Below, in pieces: positions 1-6,839 of a stretch of 64,000 nucleotides of DNA. Within the stretch, counting starts at the first letter, position 1. The number at the start of each line of letters is the position of its first letter. Both the position numbers and the translations under genes were made by a program. The DNA comes from Shimia haliotis (GTDB taxonomy: Bacteria > Pseudomonadota > Alphaproteobacteria > Rhodobacterales > Rhodobacteraceae): positions 62,001-126,000 of the forward strand of contig NZ_FOSZ01000006.1 of assembly GCF_900114415.1 (NCBI RefSeq). Reading direction: 5' to 3'. Under the pieces are notes generated by a model. The model saw only the letters and a program-made list of their open reading frames with translations, was not told where the DNA came from and made no database searches.

Positions 1-111
1 GACCAAAAGCGCTTTGCCCTCGGCCACCATGGTTTCGGCCTCTTCCTGTAACAGGCTGGTGATTTGTTCTTTGGCTTGCGCCACGAGGGTATTTACCGGT
101 GTGATTGCCAT
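1..111 (-). CDS. N-terminal fragment of a rhodanese-like protein (partial)
   Basis: An open frame runs off the left edge. It starts at the ATG at 109-111, one base beyond the stop of the neighbouring gamma-glutamyltransferase gene, so the two are co-transcribed. The 37 visible residues begin MAITPVNTLVAQAKEQITSL and continue as an acidic amphipathic helix ending ...EGKALLV. This resembles the lead helix and first strand of single-domain rhodanese (sulfurtransferase) proteins, which run on into an Asp-Val-Arg motif. The catalytic Cys loop lies outside the window, so the family call is inference from a short N-terminus. Confidence 0.45.
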   Translation of the reverse strand, partial: MAITPVNTLVAQAKEQITSLLQEEAETMVAEGKALLV

Positions 112-112
112 A

Positions 113-1690
113 TCAGTATCCAATCGCCGCGCCGTCTTTGCGTGGGTCTGAGGCCCCGACGAGATACCCGTCGGGATGGATGCGGATCGCCTGTGCGCCT
201 CCGAGTGGACCGACTGGGATTTCGACAGTGTGACCCAGATCGGCGAGTTCCTGACGCACCGCGTCCGAGTAGCCGCGTTCCACTTTGAGTACACCGTCTT
301 CGGCGAAAGAGCGGGGCGCATCCAGAGCTTCCTGCGGGTCCAAACCGAAGTCTTCGATATTGGTGAGAACACGGGCGTGGCCGTTGGGTTGGTAGTGGCC
401 GCCCATCACGCCAAAAGGCATTTCGATGCGACCGTTGCGGCGGGTCATGCCTGGGATGATGGTGTGCATCGGGCGCTTGTTGGGGCCAAGTTCGTTGGGG
501 TGGCCGTCTTGCAGGGTGAAGCCGCCGCCGCGGTTCTGCATGAGGATGCCGAATTTCTCGGAGGCGATGCCAGAGCCAAAGGCGTGGAAGATCGAGTAGA
601 TCAGCGACACCGCCATGCGGTCTTTGTCGACCACGGTGATATAGACGGTGTCTTTGTGGACGGCCTCGGTGAGCTTGGCGGGATGGGCCATCGCTTTGGT
701 CGGGTTGATCAGCGTCGCAAGTTTGGCAGCGGTGTCTTCGGACAGAAGGTGATCAAGCCGGCTTGTGGCGTTGGGGTCGGCGATGAAGCGGTCGCGCGCA
801 TCATAGGCCAGTTTGGCGGCTTCGGCTTCGATGTGAGCACGTTCGGCGCCAAAGGGATCCATGCCCGCAATGTCGAAGTGTTTGAGGATGTTGAGCAACA
901 GGATCGCAATTGCCCCCTGACCGTTGGGCGGGTGCTCGATCAGTTCCACATCCTTGTACATACCGCTCACGGGGGACGTTTCGTTGCCAACACAGTTGGC
1001 GAAATCTTCCATCGTGTGAACACCGCCCAAAGCGTTGAGCGTGGCAACCATGTCTTCGGCGATTTCACCGGTGTAAAAGGCATCGCGGCCTTGTTTGGCG
1101 ACGCGGCGCAGAACTTCGGCCTGACCCTGCGCTTTGAAAAGCTGGCCGGTGGCGTAAGCTTTGTCGCCGTTCATAAAATGCGTGCGGCCGTGCCCCTGCA
1201 GCGTGCGACCGTTGATATCCCAGTCAAACCCCGCGCGCGGCGCGACGGGCACGCCCGCGTCCGCGTAATGAATGGCAGGGGCCAAGCTGTCGGCGATGCC
1301 GAGCTTGCCGAATTTCTCCGACAGCTGGCAAAAACCGTCGATTGCACCGGGGATGGTGACGGCTTCCACGTCAAAGACTGGCACAGCGGTGTGCCCCATG
1401 TCGCGCAAGCGCGCGGCGGTGGTGGCGGCGGGCGCGCGGCCTGAGCCGTTGAAAGCGTGGACTTCATTGCTGTCTGGCGTCGAAACAAGTGCAAAGCAAT
1501 CGCCGCCAATGCCAGTAGACTGCGGTTCGCAAATGCCGAGAAGGACAGCGCCTGCGATCGCGGCGTCCATTGCGGATCCGCCGGCCTTCAGAATGTCGAG
1601 CGCAGCCTGCGCCGCCAAAGGGTGTGATGTGGCGCACATGCCGTTGGAAGACATGACGGGCGAACGCCCGGGAAGTTGGAAGTCGCGCAT
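113..1690 (-). CDS. gamma-glutamyltransferase family protein
   Basis: 525 residues of the Ntn-hydrolase GGT family, which cleaves or transfers gamma-glutamyl groups (glutathione or gamma-glutamyl amides) after autocatalytic splitting. The N-terminal half has the typical 'AGGSAMDAAIA' and 'STGIGGDCF' segments. The motif DTVYITVVD holds the likely processing and catalytic Thr at about residue 348, and the C-terminus ends in the family-typical 'SDPRKDGAA' strand. There is no signal peptide, so it is probably cytosolic, unlike the periplasmic E. coli enzyme. Family members of this subtype are often amidohydrolases or acylases, so the substrate is open. The start is an ATG preceded by AAGGTG. The rhodanese-like gene follows after one base. 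Confidence 0.88.
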   Translation of the reverse strand: MRDFQLPGRSPVMSSNGMCATSHPLAAQAALDILKAGGSAMDAAIAGAVLLGICEPQSTGIGGDCFALVSTPDSNEVHAFNGSGRAPAATTAARLRDMGHTAVPVFDVEAVTIPGAIDGFCQLSEKFGKLGIADSLAPAIHYADAGVPVAPRAGFDWDINGRTLQGHGRTHFMNGDKAYATGQLFKAQGQAEVLRRVAKQGRDAFYTGEIAEDMVATLNALGGVHTMEDFANCVGNETSPVSGMYKDVELIEHPPNGQGAIAILLLNILKHFDIAGMDPFGAERAHIEAEAAKLAYDARDRFIADPNATSRLDHLLSEDTAAKLATLINPTKAMAHPAKLTEAVHKDTVYITVVDKDRMAVSLIYSIFHAFGSGIASEKFGILMQNRGGGFTLQDGHPNELGPNKRPMHTIIPGMTRRNGRIEMPFGVMGGHYQPNGHARVLTNIEDFGLDPQEALDAPRSFAEDGVLKVERGYSDAVRQELADLGHTVEIPVGPLGGAQAIRIHPDGYLVGASDPRKDGAAIGY

Positions 1691-1795
1691 GCAGCACCTT
1701 TGTATTGAAACGTGATGCGGCGAGATTGCGGTAGAATGAACGATTGTTCAAGTGGTGCGTCGCTCTGCGGAGCCGGTGACCCCGTCGGGCAATGA

Positions 1796-2239
1796 TCAGG
1801 GTTTGTCGTCTGGCAGGGCAAAAGTCAGTACGTTCCAACCGTCCGCCGCGCGGTCGTAGTTGATGTCGCATGCGAGTGTGCGCACCATCATCCAGCCAAA
1901 GCCACCTTCGGGCAGGTCCATCAGTTCGGTTTCCACCTGTGGCGCATGGCCGGCTGGGATCTGGTCCTCGGGCATACGTGCTCCGTTGTCGCGCACCTTC
2001 AGGTGCCAACAGCATTTGTCATAGTTACCAGTCAGCGCGATCAAACCATCAGAACGACCCGCAAGGGCGTGTTCAACGACATTGTTGAGAACTTCGGCCA
2101 GAACAATTTCCAGCGTACCTGCGTTGCAGGCTTCCAACGGGCGTTCGGTCAGACGTGTGCGCAGTGTTTCCAGTGCGAGGCGCACCTCTTCGGGCGTGCC
2201 TTCAAGCTCGATATGGATGTCGGGATTTGTTGAGATCAC
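1796..2239 (-). CDS. anti-sigma-factor type ATP-binding protein (RsbW/SpoIIAB-like)
   Basis: 147 residues forming a stand-alone GHKL/HATPase_c_2 domain. The N box reads EVLNNVVEHA, the G1 box DNGARMP, and the G2 region GGFGWMMVRTLACDINY. In this family the kinase phosphorylates a STAS-domain antagonist and sequesters a sigma factor or another effector (partner switching). The STAS partner lies directly upstream on the same strand, 33 bp away, so the two form a STAS-kinase pair. No PP2C phosphatase or sigma factor gene is nearby, so the output is unknown. The start is a GTG preceded by AAGGA. Confidence 0.85.
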   Translation of the reverse strand: MISTNPDIHIELEGTPEEVRLALETLRTRLTERPLEACNAGTLEIVLAEVLNNVVEHALAGRSDGLIALTGNYDKCCWHLKVRDNGARMPEDQIPAGHAPQVETELMDLPEGGFGWMMVRTLACDINYDRAADGWNVLTFALPDDKP

Positions 2240-2272
2240 GTCCCCGGTTTCCTTTGTCTGAGCTGATCGCCG

Positions 2273-2602
2273 TTACGACGCCAGCGCCACCTCCAAGGTT
2301 GGATGGATTGCGAAAACGGTATCCATACGGGTCAGCCGAAACACCTTGTCGACATTTTCGTTCAACCCCGAAAGATCCAGCCGGTGCTTGCTGCCAAGCT
2401 GTTTCATGGCGGCGACAATCGCGCCCAGCCCGCTGGAGTCAATAAAATCAACTTCGGATAAATCGAGGACAACCCGGCCGGTGGCCGACTCTGTTTCCTC
2501 CCGCATTCGGTCCTTGAATTGGATCGCGACGGACGCATCGATGCGTGCTTCGTGTACTGACACGATGAGCAGCGAGCCTTCCGTCTTGCTTGTTAGGTTC
2601 AT
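2273..2602 (-). CDS. STAS-domain anti-anti-sigma factor
   Basis: 109 residues covering one STAS domain. The conserved loop 'DFIDSSGLGA' places the expected phospho-acceptor serine at Ser57, the equivalent of SpoIIAA Ser58. The family is switched off by phosphorylation from its cognate RsbW-like kinase, here the next gene downstream. The chosen start is the ATG at 2600-2602, with GGGAGA just upstream; a longer frame reaching 2818 would overlap the divergent thiolase promoter and has no domain content. It heads the two-gene unit. Confidence 0.88.
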   Translation of the reverse strand: MNLTSKTEGSLLIVSVHEARIDASVAIQFKDRMREETESATGRVVLDLSEVDFIDSSGLGAIVAAMKQLGSKHRLDLSGLNENVDKVFRLTRMDTVFAIHPTLEVALAS

Positions 2603-2756
2603 AGGTTTCTCCCAGCAACAGGTGCCTGAAACCCAAAATACGCAATAAACCTTACCAAGTCGTGAGCGCGAACATGTTGCAGATGCAGCAAAGATACCGC
2701 AGGAACGTTGTAATATCCGTGCAAGGTTTGTGGTGCAGACAGTGCGCAATGAGGGG

Positions 2757-2771
2757 TAAATCACTGATTTA
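2757..2771. promoter_or_regulatory. 15-bp palindrome upstream of the thiolase gene (possible operator)
   Basis: The sequence TAAATCACTGATTTA is a perfect inverted repeat about a central base. It lies between the divergent STAS and thiolase genes and abuts the thiolase Shine-Dalgarno sequence (GGGAG, 2773-2777). Its size and symmetry suit a dimeric regulator such as a TetR or GntR type. No regulator is encoded beside it, so the function is inferred from position only. Confidence 0.4.
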
Positions 2772-2783
2772 TGGGAGAATTCG

Positions 2784-3956
2784 ATGAAAAATGTGGTGAT
2801 TGCAGGTGCAGCACGCACTCCGATGGGTGGATTTCAGGGCGCCTTTGACGGCGTTGAAGCGGCGGAGCTTGGCGGTGCGGCGATTCGCGCGGCTTTGGCG
2901 GATGCAAAAGCCGAGACCGTAGAAGAGGTGCTGATGGGCTGCGTTTTGCCCGCCGGTCAGGGCCAGGCTCCGGCGCGGCAGGCAGGGTTTAAGGGCGGTC
3001 TGGGTGAAGAAGTGCCCGCCACCACGCTGAACAAGATGTGCGGATCGGGAATGAAGGCCGCGATGATGGCGTTTGACGCTGTTGCACTGGGGGATCGGGA
3101 CGTGATGATCGCGGGCGGCATGGAGAGCATGACAAACGCGCCCTATGTTTTGCCCAAGATGCGCGGCGGCGCGCGGATCGGTCATCAGGAAGTCAAGGAC
3201 CATATGTTCCTTGATGGTCTGGAAGATGCCTATGACAAAGGCCGCCTGATGGGGGCCTTTGCCGAAGATTGCGCCGAGAGCTTTCAGTTTACCCGTGAAG
3301 CGCAGGATGAATATGCGCTGAAATCCCTGTCCAACGCTTTGGAGGCGCAGAAAACCGGTGCGTTTGACGGTGAGATTGCTCCTGTGACAATCGCCACCCG
3401 CAAAGGTGACGTGGTGGTTGGCAAAGACGAACAGCCCGGGAATGCACGACCCGAAAAGATCCCGCAGCTGAAACCGGCGTTTCGCAAAGACGGTACGGTG
3501 ACACCGGCAAACGCGTCGTCGATCTCGGATGGCGCGGCGGCGTTGGTTGTGGCCTCGGAAGAGGCGGCCGCGGCGCAGGGATTGCAGGTGCGCGCGCGGA
3601 TTTTGGGCCATGCGAGCCATGCGCAAGCACCGGGTTTGTTTACCACAGCGCCGGTGCCGGCGGCGCAGAAGCTGCTTGAGAAGATCGGTTGGACAAAAGA
3701 CGACGTCGACCTCTGGGAGGTCAACGAGGCCTTTGCCGTGGTTCCGATGGCTTTCATGCATGAAATGGGGCTGAGCCGTGACATCGTGAATGTGAATGGC
3801 GGTGCCTGTGCGCTGGGCCATCCAATTGGTGCCTCCGGCGCGCGGATTATGGTGACTCTTTTGAATGCGCTGGAAAAGCGCAGGCTTAAACGCGGTGTGG
3901 CTGCAATTTGTATTGGCGGAGGCGAAGGCACTGCCATTGCGATTGAGCGCGTCTAA
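2784..3956 (+). CDS. acetyl-CoA C-acyltransferase (thiolase)
   Basis: 390 residues, a normal length for the thiolase family, which makes or cleaves acetoacetyl-CoA or longer 3-ketoacyl-CoA. The nucleophile is Cys86 in 'NKMCGSGMKA'. 'NEAFAVV' follows near residue 315, then 'ALGHPIGASGAR' with catalytic His346 and the second catalytic Cys376 in 'AICIGGGEGTA'. The start ATG has GGGAG six bases upstream. No reductase or PHA synthase gene is adjacent, so I cannot tell a biosynthetic acetyl-CoA acetyltransferase (PhaA/AtoB) from a degradative enzyme. An esterase and MsrC follow on the same strand. Confidence 0.92.
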   Translation: MKNVVIAGAARTPMGGFQGAFDGVEAAELGGAAIRAALADAKAETVEEVLMGCVLPAGQGQAPARQAGFKGGLGEEVPATTLNKMCGSGMKAAMMAFDAVALGDRDVMIAGGMESMTNAPYVLPKMRGGARIGHQEVKDHMFLDGLEDAYDKGRLMGAFAEDCAESFQFTREAQDEYALKSLSNALEAQKTGAFDGEIAPVTIATRKGDVVVGKDEQPGNARPEKIPQLKPAFRKDGTVTPANASSISDGAAALVVASEEAAAAQGLQVRARILGHASHAQAPGLFTTAPVPAAQKLLEKIGWTKDDVDLWEVNEAFAVVPMAFMHEMGLSRDIVNVNGGACALGHPIGASGARIMVTLLNALEKRRLKRGVAAICIGGGEGTAIAIERV

Positions 3957-4016
3957 CTGTTGAACGCGGCGCGCCTTCAGGGCAGCTTACTTGCGGGAAG
4001 CTGAGTGAGGTGCGTC

Positions 4017-5060
4017 GTGTCAAAGTTGAAAACCCTTTTCGGGCTGGTGAAGATTTTCCTGCCCGAACCTTTTGTGGAATGGCTGTACCGCGGCAAGCGC
4101 ACTGTTGTCGCCGGACGCGTGATCGACGCCAAGGCACAGGCGGTTAGCGAAGCTATTGCGATGATGCGGGCCATCGACGACATGCCAACGGTGGCAGAAA
4201 GTCGTCAGCAGCTTTTGGACACCGCGCAAAAACTCGAAAAACCGGGCTCGGACAGTGTTGGTATGACTGACATCATGCTGCCCGGTGCAGATGGCGACCG
4301 GCGGGCGCGGGTGTATACGCCGGCCGGTGTGTCCACAAACGCAGTCGGCCCGACACTTTTGTACCTGCATGGCGGGGGTTGGGTGCAGGGCGCGATTGAA
4401 AGCCACGACGGGCTCTGTGCGCGATTGGCGGACTTGGCCGGCGTGCGCGTTGTTTCTTTCGACTATCGTCTAGCGCCGGAACACGTTTTTCCCGCGGCGG
4501 TGGACGATGTGTTTGCGTGTTACTTGGCCTTGGTGGAGGGGGACACCGAACTGGAGGTTGACCCCACGCAGCTTGTGGTCGGAGGCGATAGTGCCGGCGG
4601 GAACCTGACGGCAGTACTGATGCATGACCTTGCCAAGGCGTGTAAGCCGATGCCCAAAGCGCAGATGTTGATTTATCCGGCGGTGGACGCGCGGATGACG
4701 TCCCAATCCATGATGGACTTGAAGGATCAACCGCTGCTGCCTGCACCGCGGATCGCGTGGTATCTGGATTTGTACATTCCCAAAGCGCAGGACCGGTTGG
4801 ATCCACGCATTTCTGCGATCTTTACCGACACCTATGCCAGCCAACCTGACGCGTTGATCGTCGCTGGCGGGCACGATCCCTTGTGGGATGATGCGCACCA
4901 ATATGCCGAAAACCTGCGAGCTGCCGGCGTGCAGGTGGAACTTCTGGCCTTTCCGGGGCAGATCCATGCCTTCATGTCATTGACCAAGGTGATCCCGCAG
5001 GGCAATGAGGCGATACAAAAGACAGCCCAATGGCTGCGGGATGTGTTTGAAGGACGTTAG
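4017..5060 (+). CDS. alpha/beta hydrolase of the hormone-sensitive lipase family
   Basis: 347 residues from the chosen GTG at 4017, which has TGAGG six bases upstream; an in-frame GTG at 4005 is possible and adds four residues. Family hallmarks are the oxyanion motif HGGGW (residues 118-122), the nucleophile elbow GDSAGG with Ser192, Asp287 in 'GGHDPLWDD' and His317 in 'GQIHAFM', which complete the triad. The HSL family hydrolyses short-chain carboxyl esters. There is no signal peptide. The stop codon is followed immediately by the msrC start, so the two genes are coupled. Confidence 0.88.
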   Translation: MSKLKTLFGLVKIFLPEPFVEWLYRGKRTVVAGRVIDAKAQAVSEAIAMMRAIDDMPTVAESRQQLLDTAQKLEKPGSDSVGMTDIMLPGADGDRRARVYTPAGVSTNAVGPTLLYLHGGGWVQGAIESHDGLCARLADLAGVRVVSFDYRLAPEHVFPAAVDDVFACYLALVEGDTELEVDPTQLVVGGDSAGGNLTAVLMHDLAKACKPMPKAQMLIYPAVDARMTSQSMMDLKDQPLLPAPRIAWYLDLYIPKAQDRLDPRISAIFTDTYASQPDALIVAGGHDPLWDDAHQYAENLRAAGVQVELLAFPGQIHAFMSLTKVIPQGNEAIQKTAQWLRDVFEGR

Positions 5061-5522
5061 ATGATGCGTGTGGACTATGCCGAATTGAAAAAGACCGTGT
5101 TGGCGTTGACCGAAGGGGAAACGGATGCGGTGGCCTTGATGGCGACGCTGGTTTGCGAGGTGCATCACGCGGACGACAGGTTTGACTGGACCGGCTTTTA
5201 TCGCGTGGTTGGACCAGAGCTCTTGAAGATCGGCCCTTATCAGGGCGGGCATGGCTGTTTGGTGATCCCGTTTGCACGTGGTGTCTGTGGCGCGGCGGCG
5301 CGTACCGGAGAGGTGCAGCTTGTGGCGGACGTGGACGCGTTTGAAGGCCACATTGCTTGTGCGACATCGACCCGTTCTGAGCTGGTCCTGCCTGTGGTGA
5401 ACGGGACCGGAGATTTGCTGGGCGTATTTGATTTGGACAGTGATCAGCCCGATGCCTTCACTCAGGATGACGCGGACGCTTTGGACGAATTGTTGACGAT
5501 CGTTTTTGCGGAAGCGGCCTAG
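5061..5522 (+). CDS. msrC: free methionine-(R)-sulfoxide reductase (GAF domain)
   Basis: 153 residues, a single GAF domain of the fRMsr/YebR type, which reduces free L-methionine-(R)-sulfoxide. The three redox cysteines of the family are present: Cys66 and Cys76 in 'GCLVIPFARGVCG' and Cys100 in 'GHIACATSTRSE'. The gene starts on the first base after the upstream stop codon, with AAGGA as ribosome site inside the end of the hydrolase gene. It acts in cytosolic repair of oxidised methionine. Confidence 0.9.
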   Translation: MMRVDYAELKKTVLALTEGETDAVALMATLVCEVHHADDRFDWTGFYRVVGPELLKIGPYQGGHGCLVIPFARGVCGAAARTGEVQLVADVDAFEGHIACATSTRSELVLPVVNGTGDLLGVFDLDSDQPDAFTQDDADALDELLTIVFAEAA

Positions 5523-5623
5523 GGGGCTGCACCTCTGCGCAATAGGCGCATTTACCTCGGGATGTTTTGGGCCAGAGGAAACCTTGGCCAAAAATGTTCA
5601 GAGGTCGTGAAAAAGTTCTTGGA

Positions 5624-5671
5624 AATTTCACGAAGCTGACGCAACGTGAAATTTGAAGGAAGAATTTCACG
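5624..5671. promoter_or_regulatory. operator-like array of TTTCACG half-sites before the XRE-cupin gene
   Basis: A perfect 10-bp inverted repeat, AAATTTCACG (5624-5633) facing CGTGAAATTT (5645-5654), is followed by a third copy, GAATTTCACG (5662-5671). A weaker CGTGAAAA lies at 5607. The array ends just before the GAGGGA ribosome site of the XRE-cupin regulator. Repeated half-sites directly upstream of a helix-turn-helix gene suggest autoregulation; that is inference. Confidence 0.6.
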
Positions 5672-5685
5672 AGGGAATCACGCAC

Positions 5686-6258
5686 GTGTTGCACAAAGTG
5701 CCAAATGACACGGAAACGCTTGGGGCGGATGTACGTGCGTTGCGCAAGGCCCGCGGGCTCACTCTTGTGGAAATGGCTGAACAGTTGGGGCGGTCGGTTG
5801 GTTGGTTGTCGCAGGTGGAGCGCGACAAATCAGAGCCGACGATTTCCGATTTGCGGGCGATAGCCAAGGCTTTGGACGTGCCAATGTCGATGCTTTTCGG
5901 GCAGTCGTCAGCGCCAGCGCATGAGCAGGGATATGTCGTGCGTGCAGGCGCACGCCGGCCGATGGGCGGCTCGGAGGAGGGGCTTGTCGAAGAGTTGCTG
6001 TCCCCCGACCTGACCGATGATTTTGAAATGGTGCATTCCACTTTTGCGCCCCACTCCGCGATGCAGGACCCGGCGGAGCGCCCCACGCAGGAAGTCGGGT
6101 ACGTGATGTCCGGACGGTTGGAGCTGCGCATTGGCGCGCAGTTGTTTTCCGTAGGGCCGGGCGACAGTTTCCGTATCCGAGGCGAGGAATACCACTGGTC
6201 CAACCCCTATGACGAAGCTTGCGTTGCGATCTGGGTGATCGCACCGCCGGTATATTGA
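5686..6258 (+). CDS. XRE-family transcriptional regulator with C-terminal cupin domain
   Basis: 190 residues. An N-terminal HTH_3 domain (about residues 10-70, 'RALRKARGLTLVEMAEQLG' and 'VGWLSQVERDKSEPTISDL') is joined to a cupin_2 domain (about 115-185, 'VGYVMSGRLELRIG', 'GDSFRIRGEEYHWSNP'). Proteins with this layout (the PuuR/SutR class) usually sense a small amine, amino acid or related ligand and control an adjacent catabolic operon. I chose the GTG at 5686 because GAGGGA lies nine bases upstream; the longer TTG start at 5653 would run through the inverted-repeat operator. It heads a plus-strand run of demethylation genes. Confidence 0.88.
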   Translation: MLHKVPNDTETLGADVRALRKARGLTLVEMAEQLGRSVGWLSQVERDKSEPTISDLRAIAKALDVPMSMLFGQSSAPAHEQGYVVRAGARRPMGGSEEGLVEELLSPDLTDDFEMVHSTFAPHSAMQDPAERPTQEVGYVMSGRLELRIGAQLFSVGPGDSFRIRGEEYHWSNPYDEACVAIWVIAPPVY

Positions 6259-6268
6259 GGAGGCTGTG

Positions 6269-6637
6269 ATGAAGGGGTCATGCTTGTGTGGGGACATCAC
6301 TTTTGAAACGGCGGCCAAGCCGGAAGGGGCATCGATGTGCCATTGCCGCCAGTGCCGCAAGATGGCCGGTGGTGTCTGGGCCTCGGCCTATGTCGCAGAT
6401 CGCGATCTGACGATCACAGGGGCCGTGTCATGGTTTGAAGCCAGCGACACCGCCAAGCGCGGGATTTGCCCCAAGTGCGGCGCGTTCCTGTTTTGGAAGG
6501 CGCATGACGAGGACACAATCAGCTTTGCTCTTGGCGCGGTGGATGGGCCGACGGGGATCAAGATCGAGAAACATATTTTTGTAGCAGACAAAGGCGATTT
6601 CTATGAGATCGCCGATGGTTTGACCCAGAAGGACTGA
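6269..6637 (+). CDS. GFA family (glutathione-dependent formaldehyde-activating enzyme-like) protein
   Basis: 122 residues with the complete GFA/CENP-V zinc pattern: Cys5 and Cys7 (CLCG), Cys24, Cys26 and Cys29 (CHCRQCRK), Cys67 and Cys70 (CPKCG). The founding Gfa protein was proposed to speed S-hydroxymethylglutathione formation, although many family members have no proven activity. The start ATG at 6269 is preceded by GAGGAGG. The position between the regulator and the FAD demethylases fits a role around formaldehyde released by demethylation, but that is inference. Confidence 0.85.
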   Translation: MKGSCLCGDITFETAAKPEGASMCHCRQCRKMAGGVWASAYVADRDLTITGAVSWFEASDTAKRGICPKCGAFLFWKAHDEDTISFALGAVDGPTGIKIEKHIFVADKGDFYEIADGLTQKD

Positions 6638-6828
6638 TGATGCTGGACACCTTTGCAAACATGGAAAGCGTCACGCACCGAACCTCCATGGCCGCGTCTT
6701 TGGTGGTGTCGATCATTGGCTTTTCGACCGACGTCGTGGCTGTGGTGATGAAACAAGTCACGGGCATTATTAACAAAATCGCTGCCGTTATCTTTGGCGA
6801 ACTGGCAGTAAAATTCGTATTTGACTGA
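6637..6828 (+). CDS. small hydrophobic protein of unknown function
   Basis: 63 codons, starting on the last base of the GFA stop codon (TGATG overlap) and ending 11 bp before the first demethylase start. The peptide has a hydrophobic stretch ('ASLVVSIIGFSTDVVAVVM') and a second one near the C-terminus ('IAAVIFGELAVKFVF'), so it could be a small membrane protein. I do not recognise a family. The overlap and tight spacing favour translation, but it could also be spacer sequence. Confidence 0.35.
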   Translation: MMLDTFANMESVTHRTSMAASLVVSIIGFSTDVVAVVMKQVTGIINKIAAVIFGELAVKFVFD

Positions 6829-6839
6829 GGGAGATGGTC

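Noticed and set aside
176-1444. A 422-codon plus-strand frame opposite the gamma-glutamyltransferase gene.
   Set aside because: It is the antisense shadow of a well-supported gene. GC-rich codons keep several opposite frames open throughout the window.
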